A DNA stretch of 20,828 bases from CAZFQG01 sp964520785 (GTDB lineage Bacteria > Planctomycetota > Planctomycetia > Pirellulales > Thermoguttaceae), in the NCBI GenBank assembly GCA_964520785.1, contig CAZFQG010000113.1, positions 1 through 20,828 on the forward strand. The letters are read 5' to 3'. Below the pieces are notes generated by a model. It saw only the letters and a list, made by a program, of their open reading frames with translations, ran no database searches and was not told the DNA's origin. Positions 7,365 to 14,152 of the stretch are shown here, one piece after another. The first letter of the stretch is position 1. Every line of letters starts with the position of its first letter. A program made the position numbers and the translations under genes.

Positions 7365-7684
7365 TACCGAGACAGGCGAGTTGCGTAAGTCTTTTCTTAA
7401 CAAACAGTTGCGGTATTTGCCCGGATTTCCGTCCCAACCGGACCGGCTCGAAACATCCGCAAAATCGGAAAAAAACTTTCGCTCGGCACAATCCTCAACC
7501 GAAATTGACTTCTAGGTAGTTTGTCGCCCTTGTATTGATCGAGGGAAATCACGATTGAAAAGACGAGTGGACCAATTCCACTCGGCACCAGAACGACACG
7601 ACGACCGCGTTAGGCCCGCGAGACTGTACATCCCAGGGGGGCCGTTTTGCCGGTTGCGTCACGAACCTTTTCGAGAGGCCTTTC
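7365..7684. other. Intergenic leader region upstream of the BON gene
   Basis: No convincing gene is present. Short frames overlap one another and lack family features. It holds a perfect hairpin at 7564-7584 and a TTGACT at 7505-7510 that could be a -35 element, but no well-spaced -10 follows: TTGTAT lies at a 19-bp spacing. The long distance to the start at 7698 suggests an extended leader. Confidence 0.45.
7564..7584 (+). repeat. Leader hairpin
   Basis: CGAGTGGA (7564-7571), loop CCAAT and TCCACTCG (7577-7584) form a perfect 8-bp stem. It lies about 115 nt upstream of the BON gene start. It could be a leader RNA element, or a dyad operator at DNA level. Confidence 0.4.
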
Positions 7685-7690
7685 AGGAGG
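7685..7690 (+). promoter_or_regulatory. Ribosome-binding site AGGAGG
   Basis: This is a consensus Shine-Dalgarno 7 nt before the ATG at 7698. It fixes the start there, ahead of the signal peptide, rather than at an upstream in-frame start at 7647. Confidence 0.8.
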
Positions 7691-7697
7691 GAACGAA

Positions 7698-8615
7698 ATG
7701 CGACACTTGGTAGTCGGCTTGGTGGTTGCCGGAATCACCGTCATTGCTCCGCTCGGGGCGTTTGCCTCGAATCAGGACGTGGCAAACCAAATCCACGACA
7801 ACTTGAAGCTGGCCGAGAAGGCGGGCGATCTGACCAAATATCGGATCGGCGTCAAGTATCAAGAAGGGACGGCCTGGCTGCAAGGCCGGGTATCTAGCGA
7901 GGGCGAGATGAACAAAGCGGTCGAGGTTGCCTCGAATACGCAAGGAGTTACGAGGGTCGTCAACAATCTGGTCGTCTCGGCCGGAGAGGAGAGCCGAGGA
8001 CCCAACCGGGCACAGGTCCAACCGAGGAAAACCGGATTGGCGGAACGCCTGCAGGGTATCGTGCGGAATGTGGGGCCCTCGTCCCAGAAGACTCAGAAGA
8101 CGCCGTCGCGTCCTTCCACCACCGCGGGAAGTCCGGTCGCCCAAGCCGCGCCGGTCGAGGCGAGCGAGGTCCGGCAGGCTTCCGCGTCGGCACCCCTGGC
8201 CGCACCCAGACCGGTGATGGAATATGCCGTCCAACCGGCGGCGCCGGTCTCCGCTTCGCGGGCTTCGACTCAGCAGCCGCTCCCGGTCGGCTACATGCAA
8301 AACATGACCCCCGAACCAATGATGATGGGAGGCCATTCCGGGGCTCCGGTTCCAATGAGTGGAATGGCGGGCTGTGCCCCGGCCCATTACGATCATGCCC
8401 AAATGCCGAACTACGCCTGGCCGAGCTATGCCGCCTATCCGAACTACGCCGGCGTGACTTATCCACGGCAGTACTCGCCGACCGCCTGGCCTTATATCGG
8501 ACCGTTCTATCCCTATCCGCAAGTCCCCCTCGGCTGGCGTCGGGTGACGCTGGAATGGGACGACGGGTGGTGGTGGCTGGACTTCAAGGATTCGGCCGGC
8601 TGTTCTAAACACTAA
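7698..8615 (+). CDS. Exported BON-domain protein with Tyr/Pro/Trp-rich C-terminus
   Basis: 305 aa. There is a signal peptide at residues 1-24 (cleavage likely after AFA). A BON domain follows at about 26-95: DVANQIHDNLKLAEKAG, then RIGVKYQEGTAWLQGRVSS, then VEVASNTQGVTRVVNNLVV. BON domains bind phospholipid or envelope surfaces (OsmY, and secretin- or mechanosensitive-channel-associated proteins). The middle is low-complexity Pro/Ala/Ser/Met-rich sequence. The C-terminus has repeated Tyr-Pro units (about 235-280), then GWRRVTLEWDDGWWWLDFKD, a tail I recognise in several planctomycete BON proteins. The likely location is the periplasm or outer envelope. It has its own leader and a strong terminator, so it is probably transcribed alone, though the next lipoprotein gene may be functionally linked. 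Confidence 0.82.
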   Translation: MRHLVVGLVVAGITVIAPLGAFASNQDVANQIHDNLKLAEKAGDLTKYRIGVKYQEGTAWLQGRVSSEGEMNKAVEVASNTQGVTRVVNNLVVSAGEESRGPNRAQVQPRKTGLAERLQGIVRNVGPSSQKTQKTPSRPSTTAGSPVAQAAPVEASEVRQASASAPLAAPRPVMEYAVQPAAPVSASRASTQQPLPVGYMQNMTPEPMMMGGHSGAPVPMSGMAGCAPAHYDHAQMPNYAWPSYAAYPNYAGVTYPRQYSPTAWPYIGPFYPYPQVPLGWRRVTLEWDDGWWWLDFKDSAGCSKH

Positions 8616-8659
8616 GATAACGGACCGAATTTTCGTCTCAAACGAGCATCGCGCACGAA

Positions 8660-8691
8660 GACCTCTCGTCCCCTCGACGAGGGGTCTTTTT
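8660..8691 (+). terminator. Intrinsic terminator after the BON gene
   Basis: GACCTCTCGTC (8660-8670) pairs with GACGAGGGGTC (8676-8686) through one wobble pair, around a 5-nt loop. Five T follow (8687-8691). The stem can extend by two A-T pairs. It lies 45 nt after the BON stop and is the clearest terminator in the window. Confidence 0.85.
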
Positions 8692-8932
8692 CGATTTGCT
8701 GTTGAAGTATCTCGCGGTGGACGCGTGCGGAATCGGCCGTTTTCCGCCCCCCCCGGGCGTCAATCGCCCCCCCTACGACGCAAAAAACTCGCAATACCCG
8801 AAAAACCCACAAGTTCGGCACAGTTTAACACGATATAGACATCTAGAACCGTTTGCCGGGCATTTGTCGGGTAAACGCCTCCGTCGTACTTGAGCATGTC
8901 AATCCCGGATTGTTCCGCCGAGGACCAAATTC
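8692..8932. other. Intergenic region upstream of the lipoprotein gene
   Basis: C-tract-rich in the first half (runs of 8 C and 7 C near 8747-8775), then AT-rich around 8780-8845. TATAGA at 8834-8839 is a possible -10, but no good -35 lies at the right distance. No gene is seen. Confidence 0.35.
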
Positions 8933-9502
8933 ATGTTGAACCAAAAAACCTCTATTCTCGTATTGGCGTTGCTTGTGCCGGTGTTGTATTCCGGCTGCGT
9001 AAAGACGGCCTACGGCCCGAACTTGGGCTTGCTCGGCGTTCCGATTCCGGTGAGCCCCTACCTCCAAGATCGGTTTGAAAGCGAAGCATTCGAACACGAA
9101 CGGTATGACCGGGTTCCGATTCTTGGTCCGATTACCCACGGGGGGCCTCCGAAGGCACTCGATCCGCCTTCGGACGACGAAGTGATGCGTGCGTTGCGCA
9201 AGGCGCGGACGATTGAAGGAGGTATCCCCTTCCTTTGGCACGCGCAATGGGACAACGTCCGGATTGAAAAGGAACTGATCGCCGATTACGTTGATCCGCC
9301 CCGGGTATACCCGTTGATCGGTCCGGCCCAGTTACACCATGCCCATTACAAATGCACGGTCTACTTCAAGGACACGACCCATGTCGGTTGGCCGATTCCG
9401 TATACGAAACGGGATGAGGACTCGCGAGAGGTGATCTACATCGACAAGGACCACCTTCACATGGTGGGGAATATCGACGGCGGTCCCGGGGCCGAATTCT
9501 AG
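8933..9502 (+). CDS. Predicted small lipoprotein of unknown function
   Basis: 189 aa. The leader LNQKTSILVLALLVPVLYSGC ends in a lipobox-like LYSGC with C22 as the lipidation site; the -3 residue is Tyr, slightly unusual. The mature part is polar and aromatic, with IPVSPYLQDRFE, then WHAQWDNVRIEKELIADYVDPP, then GPAQLHHAHYKCTVYF, and near the end EVIYIDKDHLHMVGNIDGGPG. The His-rich C-terminal stretch is striking, but no known catalytic site is apparent. I recognise similar proteins in other planctomycetes, where they sit near BON-domain genes. That neighbour relation holds here, although a terminator separates the two genes. It is probably outer-membrane or periplasm-anchored. The ribosome-binding site is weak (GAGGA 11 nt upstream). 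Confidence 0.7.
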   Translation: MLNQKTSILVLALLVPVLYSGCVKTAYGPNLGLLGVPIPVSPYLQDRFESEAFEHERYDRVPILGPITHGGPPKALDPPSDDEVMRALRKARTIEGGIPFLWHAQWDNVRIEKELIADYVDPPRVYPLIGPAQLHHAHYKCTVYFKDTTHVGWPIPYTKRDEDSREVIYIDKDHLHMVGNIDGGPGAEF

Positions 9503-9549
9503 AGTTGGTGATTTTCGAGGGAATCGCCGCGTAACCGAGACCAAGCCAC

Positions 9550-9581
9550 GACCCCGGCGGATTGCCCAACCCGCTGGGGTC
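9550..9581 (+). terminator. Long-stem hairpin after the lipoprotein gene
   Basis: GACCCCGGCGG (9550-9560) pairs with CCGCTGGGGTC (9571-9581) over 11 positions with one wobble, around a 10-nt loop. No T run follows, so it may be a U-tract-less terminator or a processing and stability element between the lipoprotein gene and the TPR gene. Confidence 0.45.
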
Positions 9582-9697
9582 GCCGTTCGTCGGGACTGGA
9601 AACCCGGCCCCGTCGGTCGTTACGAAGACAAGACAACAGGGGGACTACCGAGACTCGTCCGGCGCCTGGTGCCGGAGAAGCCAAACGAAGCGCCACC

Positions 9698-12600
9698 ATG
9701 TCGCGTTCTTGCCTCTATTGCGATCTCCGCCCGGCGGCGGCGTTGCGGTGTGCCGCGGCGGCGTGTGTCGCCTTGACGTTCCTTTCCGTGCCGCGCGTCG
9801 CGGAGGCGGACGAGGCGGACGATCAATACGCCGTCGCGTCCGGTTACTACGCGAAGGGGCACTGGAAATTCGCCGCGGAGGAGTTTCTCACTTTCCTTCA
9901 GCGGCATCCGACACACCGGGCGCGTCACGACGCGAGGTTCTTTCTGGGCGAATCCCTCGTCCAACTGGGAAGGTTTGACGAGGCCGCGGAAGCATTTCTC
10001 GAGTACTTGAGAACCGAACCGGGGGGACGCTTCGTCAAACAGGCGCGGTTTCGCGCCGGCGAGTCGGCGCACTTCGCTGGAAAGAGCGACATCGCGCGCC
10101 ACGAACTGTCTCTGTTTCGAGTGGAGCATCCGGACGACGCGCTCAACCAATATGCTCTGACATACCTTGGCGAGATCGCCGTTGCCGAAGACAAATGGGA
10201 CGAAGCGGCGCTGCATTTCGGCGAATGTCTCGAACGCTTTCCCGAGGGACGCCTGCGGGATGACTGCCGGCTCGGACTGGCGCGGGTGTTCGAGCGGCGA
10301 AACGAGACAACGCAGGCCCTGCGGACTTTGGAGGCACTGGCCGAGAAATCGAATTCTCCGGTTGCCCGGGAGGCTCGGTTCCGTCTGGGCTCGCTGCATT
10401 ATTCCCTGCGGCGATACGAGGCGGCGGCCGAGGCCTTCCAAGAGGTGTTCCGCGCGAATCCCAAGGATTCCAAGGCCGCGGACGCGCGATTGGCCTACGG
10501 CTGGAGTCTGTTCAAACTGGGACGATTCGACGAGGCGATCGAGGCTTTCGCTGCGCTGGAGTCAAATTCGAGACTGCGGACCGACGCCGCCTACTGGAAA
10601 GGGATCGCGCTTAAGAGCGAACGACGCTGGAGGGAAGCGGCGGAAACTCTCCGCGATGCGGCGGCGGCGGCGAGAGACCACGCGCTGGTTCCGGAAATCC
10701 GGTTTCACGCGGCCGATGCATCCGTGCGTGCCGGCGAAATCGACGAGGCTCAGCGGCTGTTTCAAGCCGTGTTGGATTCCGAAGCCGCCGAGGCCGAGTC
10801 CTGGAAGGATGATGCGCAGCTTGGAATGATTCAGATTGCATTCATCCGGAACCGCTTCGATACCGTACTCGCCGAGACCGAACAACTTCTCGCCGGCGAC
10901 CGGGAACCGGATATCCGCGTTCAAGCAACCTTGCTCCGCGCCAAGGCCCTGATGATGTCGGAGAAGTACGACGACGCCGCGAAACTGCTCGAGACGGTCG
11001 ACCCGACCGATGAGGCACGGTTTCTCTTGGCGACGGCTTTCAGTCGATGCGGCCGGACGGAGGAGGCGAAGCAGCTCTTCCGCGCCGTCGCCGAAAAACC
11101 GGGGCCGCTCGCCCTGGAAGCGGTCTTGCGGGAAGCGGAATTGCTCGTTGCCGCGGGTGAACATGATGAAGCGATCCGATCCCTCCGTGCTTTGCTCGGA
11201 ACAGACCCGCTCACGGCCGAGGAACGTCTGGAGGTCGAAGGGGCGCTGGCGGCCGCCTACGCTAGCGGCGGGAAATTCGACGAGGCGGCGGCCCTTTATG
11301 GCGAGTGGAGCAAATCTCGGCCGCTTTCTGCGCGGGTTGCGGCGTTGACGGAAAGGCTTGCCGAAATCGCCTATCGGAAGGAAGCGTATCGCGACGCGCT
11401 TGAGTATTTTTCTTGGCTCGCGCTGGAATGCGACGATCCGGAATACCGTGAGAAAGGACTCCTCGGAAAGGGTTGGGCCCAATACGAGTTGGGGAGGCTG
11501 GATGAGGCGGGAGGGACCTTCGGACGCCTCGTCGATCAAAGCGGCAACCCGGCGCGCGGCGCCGAAGCGGCCCTGGCAAGAGGTCGGATTCTGGCCGTCG
11601 CCAGGCAAGAAGACGCAGCCCTGGCGATGTTCAACCTCGTCGTCGAACGGTACCCCCGGACCGCGGCCGCGCCGGAAGCATTGCTGGAATCCGCTCGGAT
11701 TCTTGCGAGAATGCGGCAACTGGAAAGCGCCTTCTCCGGCTACGATCGGATACTGAAAGAATTCCCGGATTTCGCGAGGGCCGACACGGTCCACTACGAG
11801 CGCGCGTGGGTATTGTATGATCTGAACCGGAGGGACGAGGCGTACGCGGGGTTCGAACAGGTATACAAAGACTACCCCCAAGGGAAGGCGTGGCCGGACG
11901 CGACCTACAGGCTGGCGAAGGAGGCCCTCGACCGGGGGGACGCGGATAGGGCGGAACGGTTAATAAAGGAAGTTCTGGAGAAATCGTCCGATTCATCCAT
12001 CGCGGCCGATACCCTGGCGCTCGAATGGCGAGTGGGAGCGTTTCGGGGGGATTGGCTCGCCGTCGACGCGGCCGCGGCGCGATTACTGTCGGAATTCCCG
12101 GAAAGCCGCCTGGCCACGGCGGCCGCGTTTTGGCGCGCCGAAGCGGCCTTCCGGCGGAATGACCGGAAGGCTGCCGAGGAACGATTCGACGCGCTCTGGG
12201 AGAAATACCGCGGCAGCCGCGAGGACTGGGTCGCCGCCGTCCGCCTCCGCCGCGCCCAGCTTGCCGCGGCCGCCGGTGACTGGGACGACGCCCATCGAAT
12301 CGCCGTCGAAACGAAGGAGCAGTTTCCCGAATTCCCCCAGGTGTACGAACTCGACTACGTCATCGGGCGCAGCCTTGCCGCGAAGGGAGAATTCTCCGCC
12401 GCCAGGGACGCCTACTTCCGCGTGATCTCGTCGGAACAAGGGGGCAAAACGGAAACCGCCGCGATGGCTCAATGGATGATCGGCGAGAGCTTCTTCCACC
12501 AAGAAGACTATGAGGCGGCCGCGAAAGCTTATCTCCGCGCCGAGATTCTGTACGACTTCCCCCAATGGGAAGCCCTGGCGCTGTTGCAGGCGGGAAAATG

Positions 12601-12718
12601 TTACGAAAAGCTCGAACAATTCGAGGAGGCCGCCGATCTATACCGGCGGATGATTGCGCGTTTTCCCGAAGATCGCTACACGGACGACGCGAAGAACCGG
12701 TTGGAGAGGTTGAAATGA
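9698..12718 (+). CDS. Large secreted TPR-repeat protein (about 20 repeats)
   Basis: 1006 aa. The N-terminus is signal-peptide-like (about 1-37, ending SVPRVAEA before DEADD). The rest is almost wholly tetratricopeptide-like helix pairs with the recurring core [FYW]-D-E-A-x-x-x-[FY], e.g. RFDEAAEAFLEYL, RYEAAAEAFQEVF, RFDEAIEAFAAL, RRDEAYAGFEQVYKDYP and QFEEAADLYRRMIARFPED. I count about 20-22 units. Such rods are protein-interaction scaffolds (YbgF/CpoB-, BamD- and PilF-like). The last repeats resemble YbgF/CpoB, the Tol-system TPR partner. The gene ends 94 nt before an ExbB/TolQ homologue in the same orientation, so it is a good candidate for the periplasmic partner of that motor. The ribosome-binding site is weak. 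Extremely regular GC-rich codon use produces long antisense frames here, which I ignore. Confidence 0.85.
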   Translation: MSRSCLYCDLRPAAALRCAAAACVALTFLSVPRVAEADEADDQYAVASGYYAKGHWKFAAEEFLTFLQRHPTHRARHDARFFLGESLVQLGRFDEAAEAFLEYLRTEPGGRFVKQARFRAGESAHFAGKSDIARHELSLFRVEHPDDALNQYALTYLGEIAVAEDKWDEAALHFGECLERFPEGRLRDDCRLGLARVFERRNETTQALRTLEALAEKSNSPVAREARFRLGSLHYSLRRYEAAAEAFQEVFRANPKDSKAADARLAYGWSLFKLGRFDEAIEAFAALESNSRLRTDAAYWKGIALKSERRWREAAETLRDAAAAARDHALVPEIRFHAADASVRAGEIDEAQRLFQAVLDSEAAEAESWKDDAQLGMIQIAFIRNRFDTVLAETEQLLAGDREPDIRVQATLLRAKALMMSEKYDDAAKLLETVDPTDEARFLLATAFSRCGRTEEAKQLFRAVAEKPGPLALEAVLREAELLVAAGEHDEAIRSLRALLGTDPLTAEERLEVEGALAAAYASGGKFDEAAALYGEWSKSRPLSARVAALTERLAEIAYRKEAYRDALEYFSWLALECDDPEYREKGLLGKGWAQYELGRLDEAGGTFGRLVDQSGNPARGAEAALARGRILAVARQEDAALAMFNLVVERYPRTAAAPEALLESARILARMRQLESAFSGYDRILKEFPDFARADTVHYERAWVLYDLNRRDEAYAGFEQVYKDYPQGKAWPDATYRLAKEALDRGDADRAERLIKEVLEKSSDSSIAADTLALEWRVGAFRGDWLAVDAAAARLLSEFPESRLATAAAFWRAEAAFRRNDRKAAEERFDALWEKYRGSREDWVAAVRLRRAQLAAAAGDWDDAHRIAVETKEQFPEFPQVYELDYVIGRSLAAKGEFSAARDAYFRVISSEQGGKTETAAMAQWMIGESFFHQEDYEAAAKAYLRAEILYDFPQWEALALLQAGKCYEKLEQFEEAADLYRRMIARFPEDRYTDDAKNRLERLK

Positions 12719-12812
12719 GTGATAAGCGACAGGTGGCGGGTTAGGGGAAGTTTGCGTTGGTTTGTGCGTGGGGTCCGAGGATTCGAGGTTTTTGGCGCGT
12801 AGGATTGGGAAC

Positions 12813-13670
12813 ATGGATAGGAGATTTTGGGTAGCCGTCAAGCGGCCGGGACGACGATTCGGCATTCGCGTGTTCGTTGTCGGCGCGGTATTGCTCGGCA
12901 TGCTGGGGCGCGCCGTCATGGCCGAGGAGGCCGGTCCGGGCGGTTCCACGGCGATCGAAGAGTCCTCCGTCCGGGTTCCGACAAGAGGCCTTTTGGGTAT
13001 TGTCGGTGGCGGGGGGCCGCTGATGATTCCATTGGGGGTCTGCTCGCTGTTGTTGTTGACCTTCGTATTCGAGCGTTTCATCAGTTTGCGCCGGGGACGG
13101 ATCATTCCAAAGCCGTTCGTCAAACGGTTCATGCAGCAGATGCACCTCGGCGAGTTGAACCGCGAGGAGGCGCTGGAGCTTTGCGCGGAGAGCAACAGTC
13201 CCGTCGCGAGAGTCTTCATGGGAGGCCTTCGGAAGTGGGGCCGGCCCGCGGTCGAAGTGGAGCAGGGAATCCTCGATGCCGGGGAGCGGATCACGAATGA
13301 ACTACGGCGGTATCTCCGTGTGCTCAACGGCGTGGCGACGATCAGTCCCCTATTGGGGTTGCTGGGGACGGTGGTCGGGATGATCCGCGCGTTCAACGCC
13401 ATCGCGACCAGCGATGCCCTCGGGAGACCTCAGTTGCTCGCCTCGGGTATCAGCGAGGCGTTGCTTACGACGGCCGCGGGACTGACCGTCGCGATTCCCG
13501 CGTTGATCTTCTACCTGTTCTTCATCAGCCGCGTGGACCGGCTCGTCATCGAAATCGACGCGGCGGGGCAGGAATTGGTCAACCTGATTTCCGCGGAGGA
13601 ACTGGACGCGAAGCCGGCGAAGTCCGCGCAAAACAAGAGCCGAGACAAAGGGCAACGCAGTGCCGCTTAA
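12813..13670 (+). CDS. exbB: MotA/TolQ/ExbB-family proton-channel subunit
   Basis: 285 aa from the ATG at 12813, preceded by AGGAT. An in-frame start 51 nt upstream lacks a better site. There is a hydrophobic N-terminal segment (18-37, ending RAVMAEEA) that looks like a signal peptide. The canonical three TM helices follow: 68-92 (GPLMIPLGVCSLLLLTFVFE), 171-193 (LNGVATISPLLGLLGTVVGM) and 214-240 (SEALLTTAAGLTVAIPALIF). The ISPLLGLLGTVVGM and ALLTTAAGL.VAIPA motifs line the proton pathway in ExbB/TolQ. With ExbD it forms the inner-membrane complex that uses the proton motive force to move a TonB- or TolA-like protein. It overlaps exbD by 11 nt, so the two are translationally coupled. Whether it serves a Ton-, Tol- or other system cannot be told from this subunit, so the symbol is a family label. 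Confidence 0.9.
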   Translation: MDRRFWVAVKRPGRRFGIRVFVVGAVLLGMLGRAVMAEEAGPGGSTAIEESSVRVPTRGLLGIVGGGGPLMIPLGVCSLLLLTFVFERFISLRRGRIIPKPFVKRFMQQMHLGELNREEALELCAESNSPVARVFMGGLRKWGRPAVEVEQGILDAGERITNELRRYLRVLNGVATISPLLGLLGTVVGMIRAFNAIATSDALGRPQLLASGISEALLTTAAGLTVAIPALIFYLFFISRVDRLVIEIDAAGQELVNLISAEELDAKPAKSAQNKSRDKGQRSAA

Positions 13671-14082
13671 GACCCACTTGGACGAACAGCCGACCTTGAA
13701 CATGACGCCGATGATCGACATCGTCTTCCTATTGATCATCTTCTTCATGGTCGGCACCAAGTTCGCCGAACTGGAACGCGATATCGATCTGAAAGTTCCC
13801 TCGGTCAGCGACAAAGGCACGCTGAGCGACGCCCCGCGGAGGAGAACGGTCCACGTCTATCAGGACGGGACGATCCTCTACGAACACCGGACGGTCTCCC
13901 TGGAACAGCTTGCCCAAGAACTCGTCCGCGCGCGGCGAGAGTACCCGAAACTGGGTGTGTTGATCCGAGGCGACGGCCGAGGAAGCTTCCAGCGGGTCGC
14001 GGAGGTACTCAATGCGTGCCGACAGGCGGAGATCACGGACCTGGGAATCGCCGTCGAGCCACGCGCGGTCAACCGCCGATGA
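13660..14082 (+). CDS. exbD: ExbD/TolR-family biopolymer transport protein
   Basis: 140 aa. It starts at GTG 13660, overlapping exbB by 11 nt. The N-terminus, LDEQPTLNMTPMIDIVFLLIIFFMVGT, is the classic ExbD signature. D20 in the single TM helix (about 19-36) is the proton-carrying Asp, equivalent to D25 of E. coli ExbD. The periplasmic domain follows (about 37-135), with TVHVYQDGTILYE and LGVLIRGDGRGSFQRVAEVLNACRQAEITDLGIAVEP, the typical beta-alpha-beta fold ending in a strand plus short tail. It works with the upstream ExbB as the stator/motor. A protein with a TonB-like membrane helix follows after 70 nt. Confidence 0.93.
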   Translation: MPLKTHLDEQPTLNMTPMIDIVFLLIIFFMVGTKFAELERDIDLKVPSVSDKGTLSDAPRRRTVHVYQDGTILYEHRTVSLEQLAQELVRARREYPKLGVLIRGDGRGSFQRVAEVLNACRQAEITDLGIAVEPRAVNRR

Positions 14083-14152
14083 GCCGCGGCCGCGGCTAAG
14101 AAACACAAGCAGCACCAACCGGATGATCGAAAGGCATGAACACGGCGAAACA

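Noticed and set aside
8740..8780. C-rich runs as a functional element
   Set aside because: Simple homopolymer tracts with no dyad or conserved context; may be mutational.
10562..11881. 439-codon minus-strand frame opposite the TPR gene
   Set aside because: It is an antisense shadow of strongly biased GC-rich codons in the TPR gene; no family motif, leader or start signal, and the plus-strand product is clear.
12715..12744. Nine-codon ORF overlapping the TPR stop (ATGA)
   Set aside because: Too short, no conservation evidence, and not contiguous with exbB.
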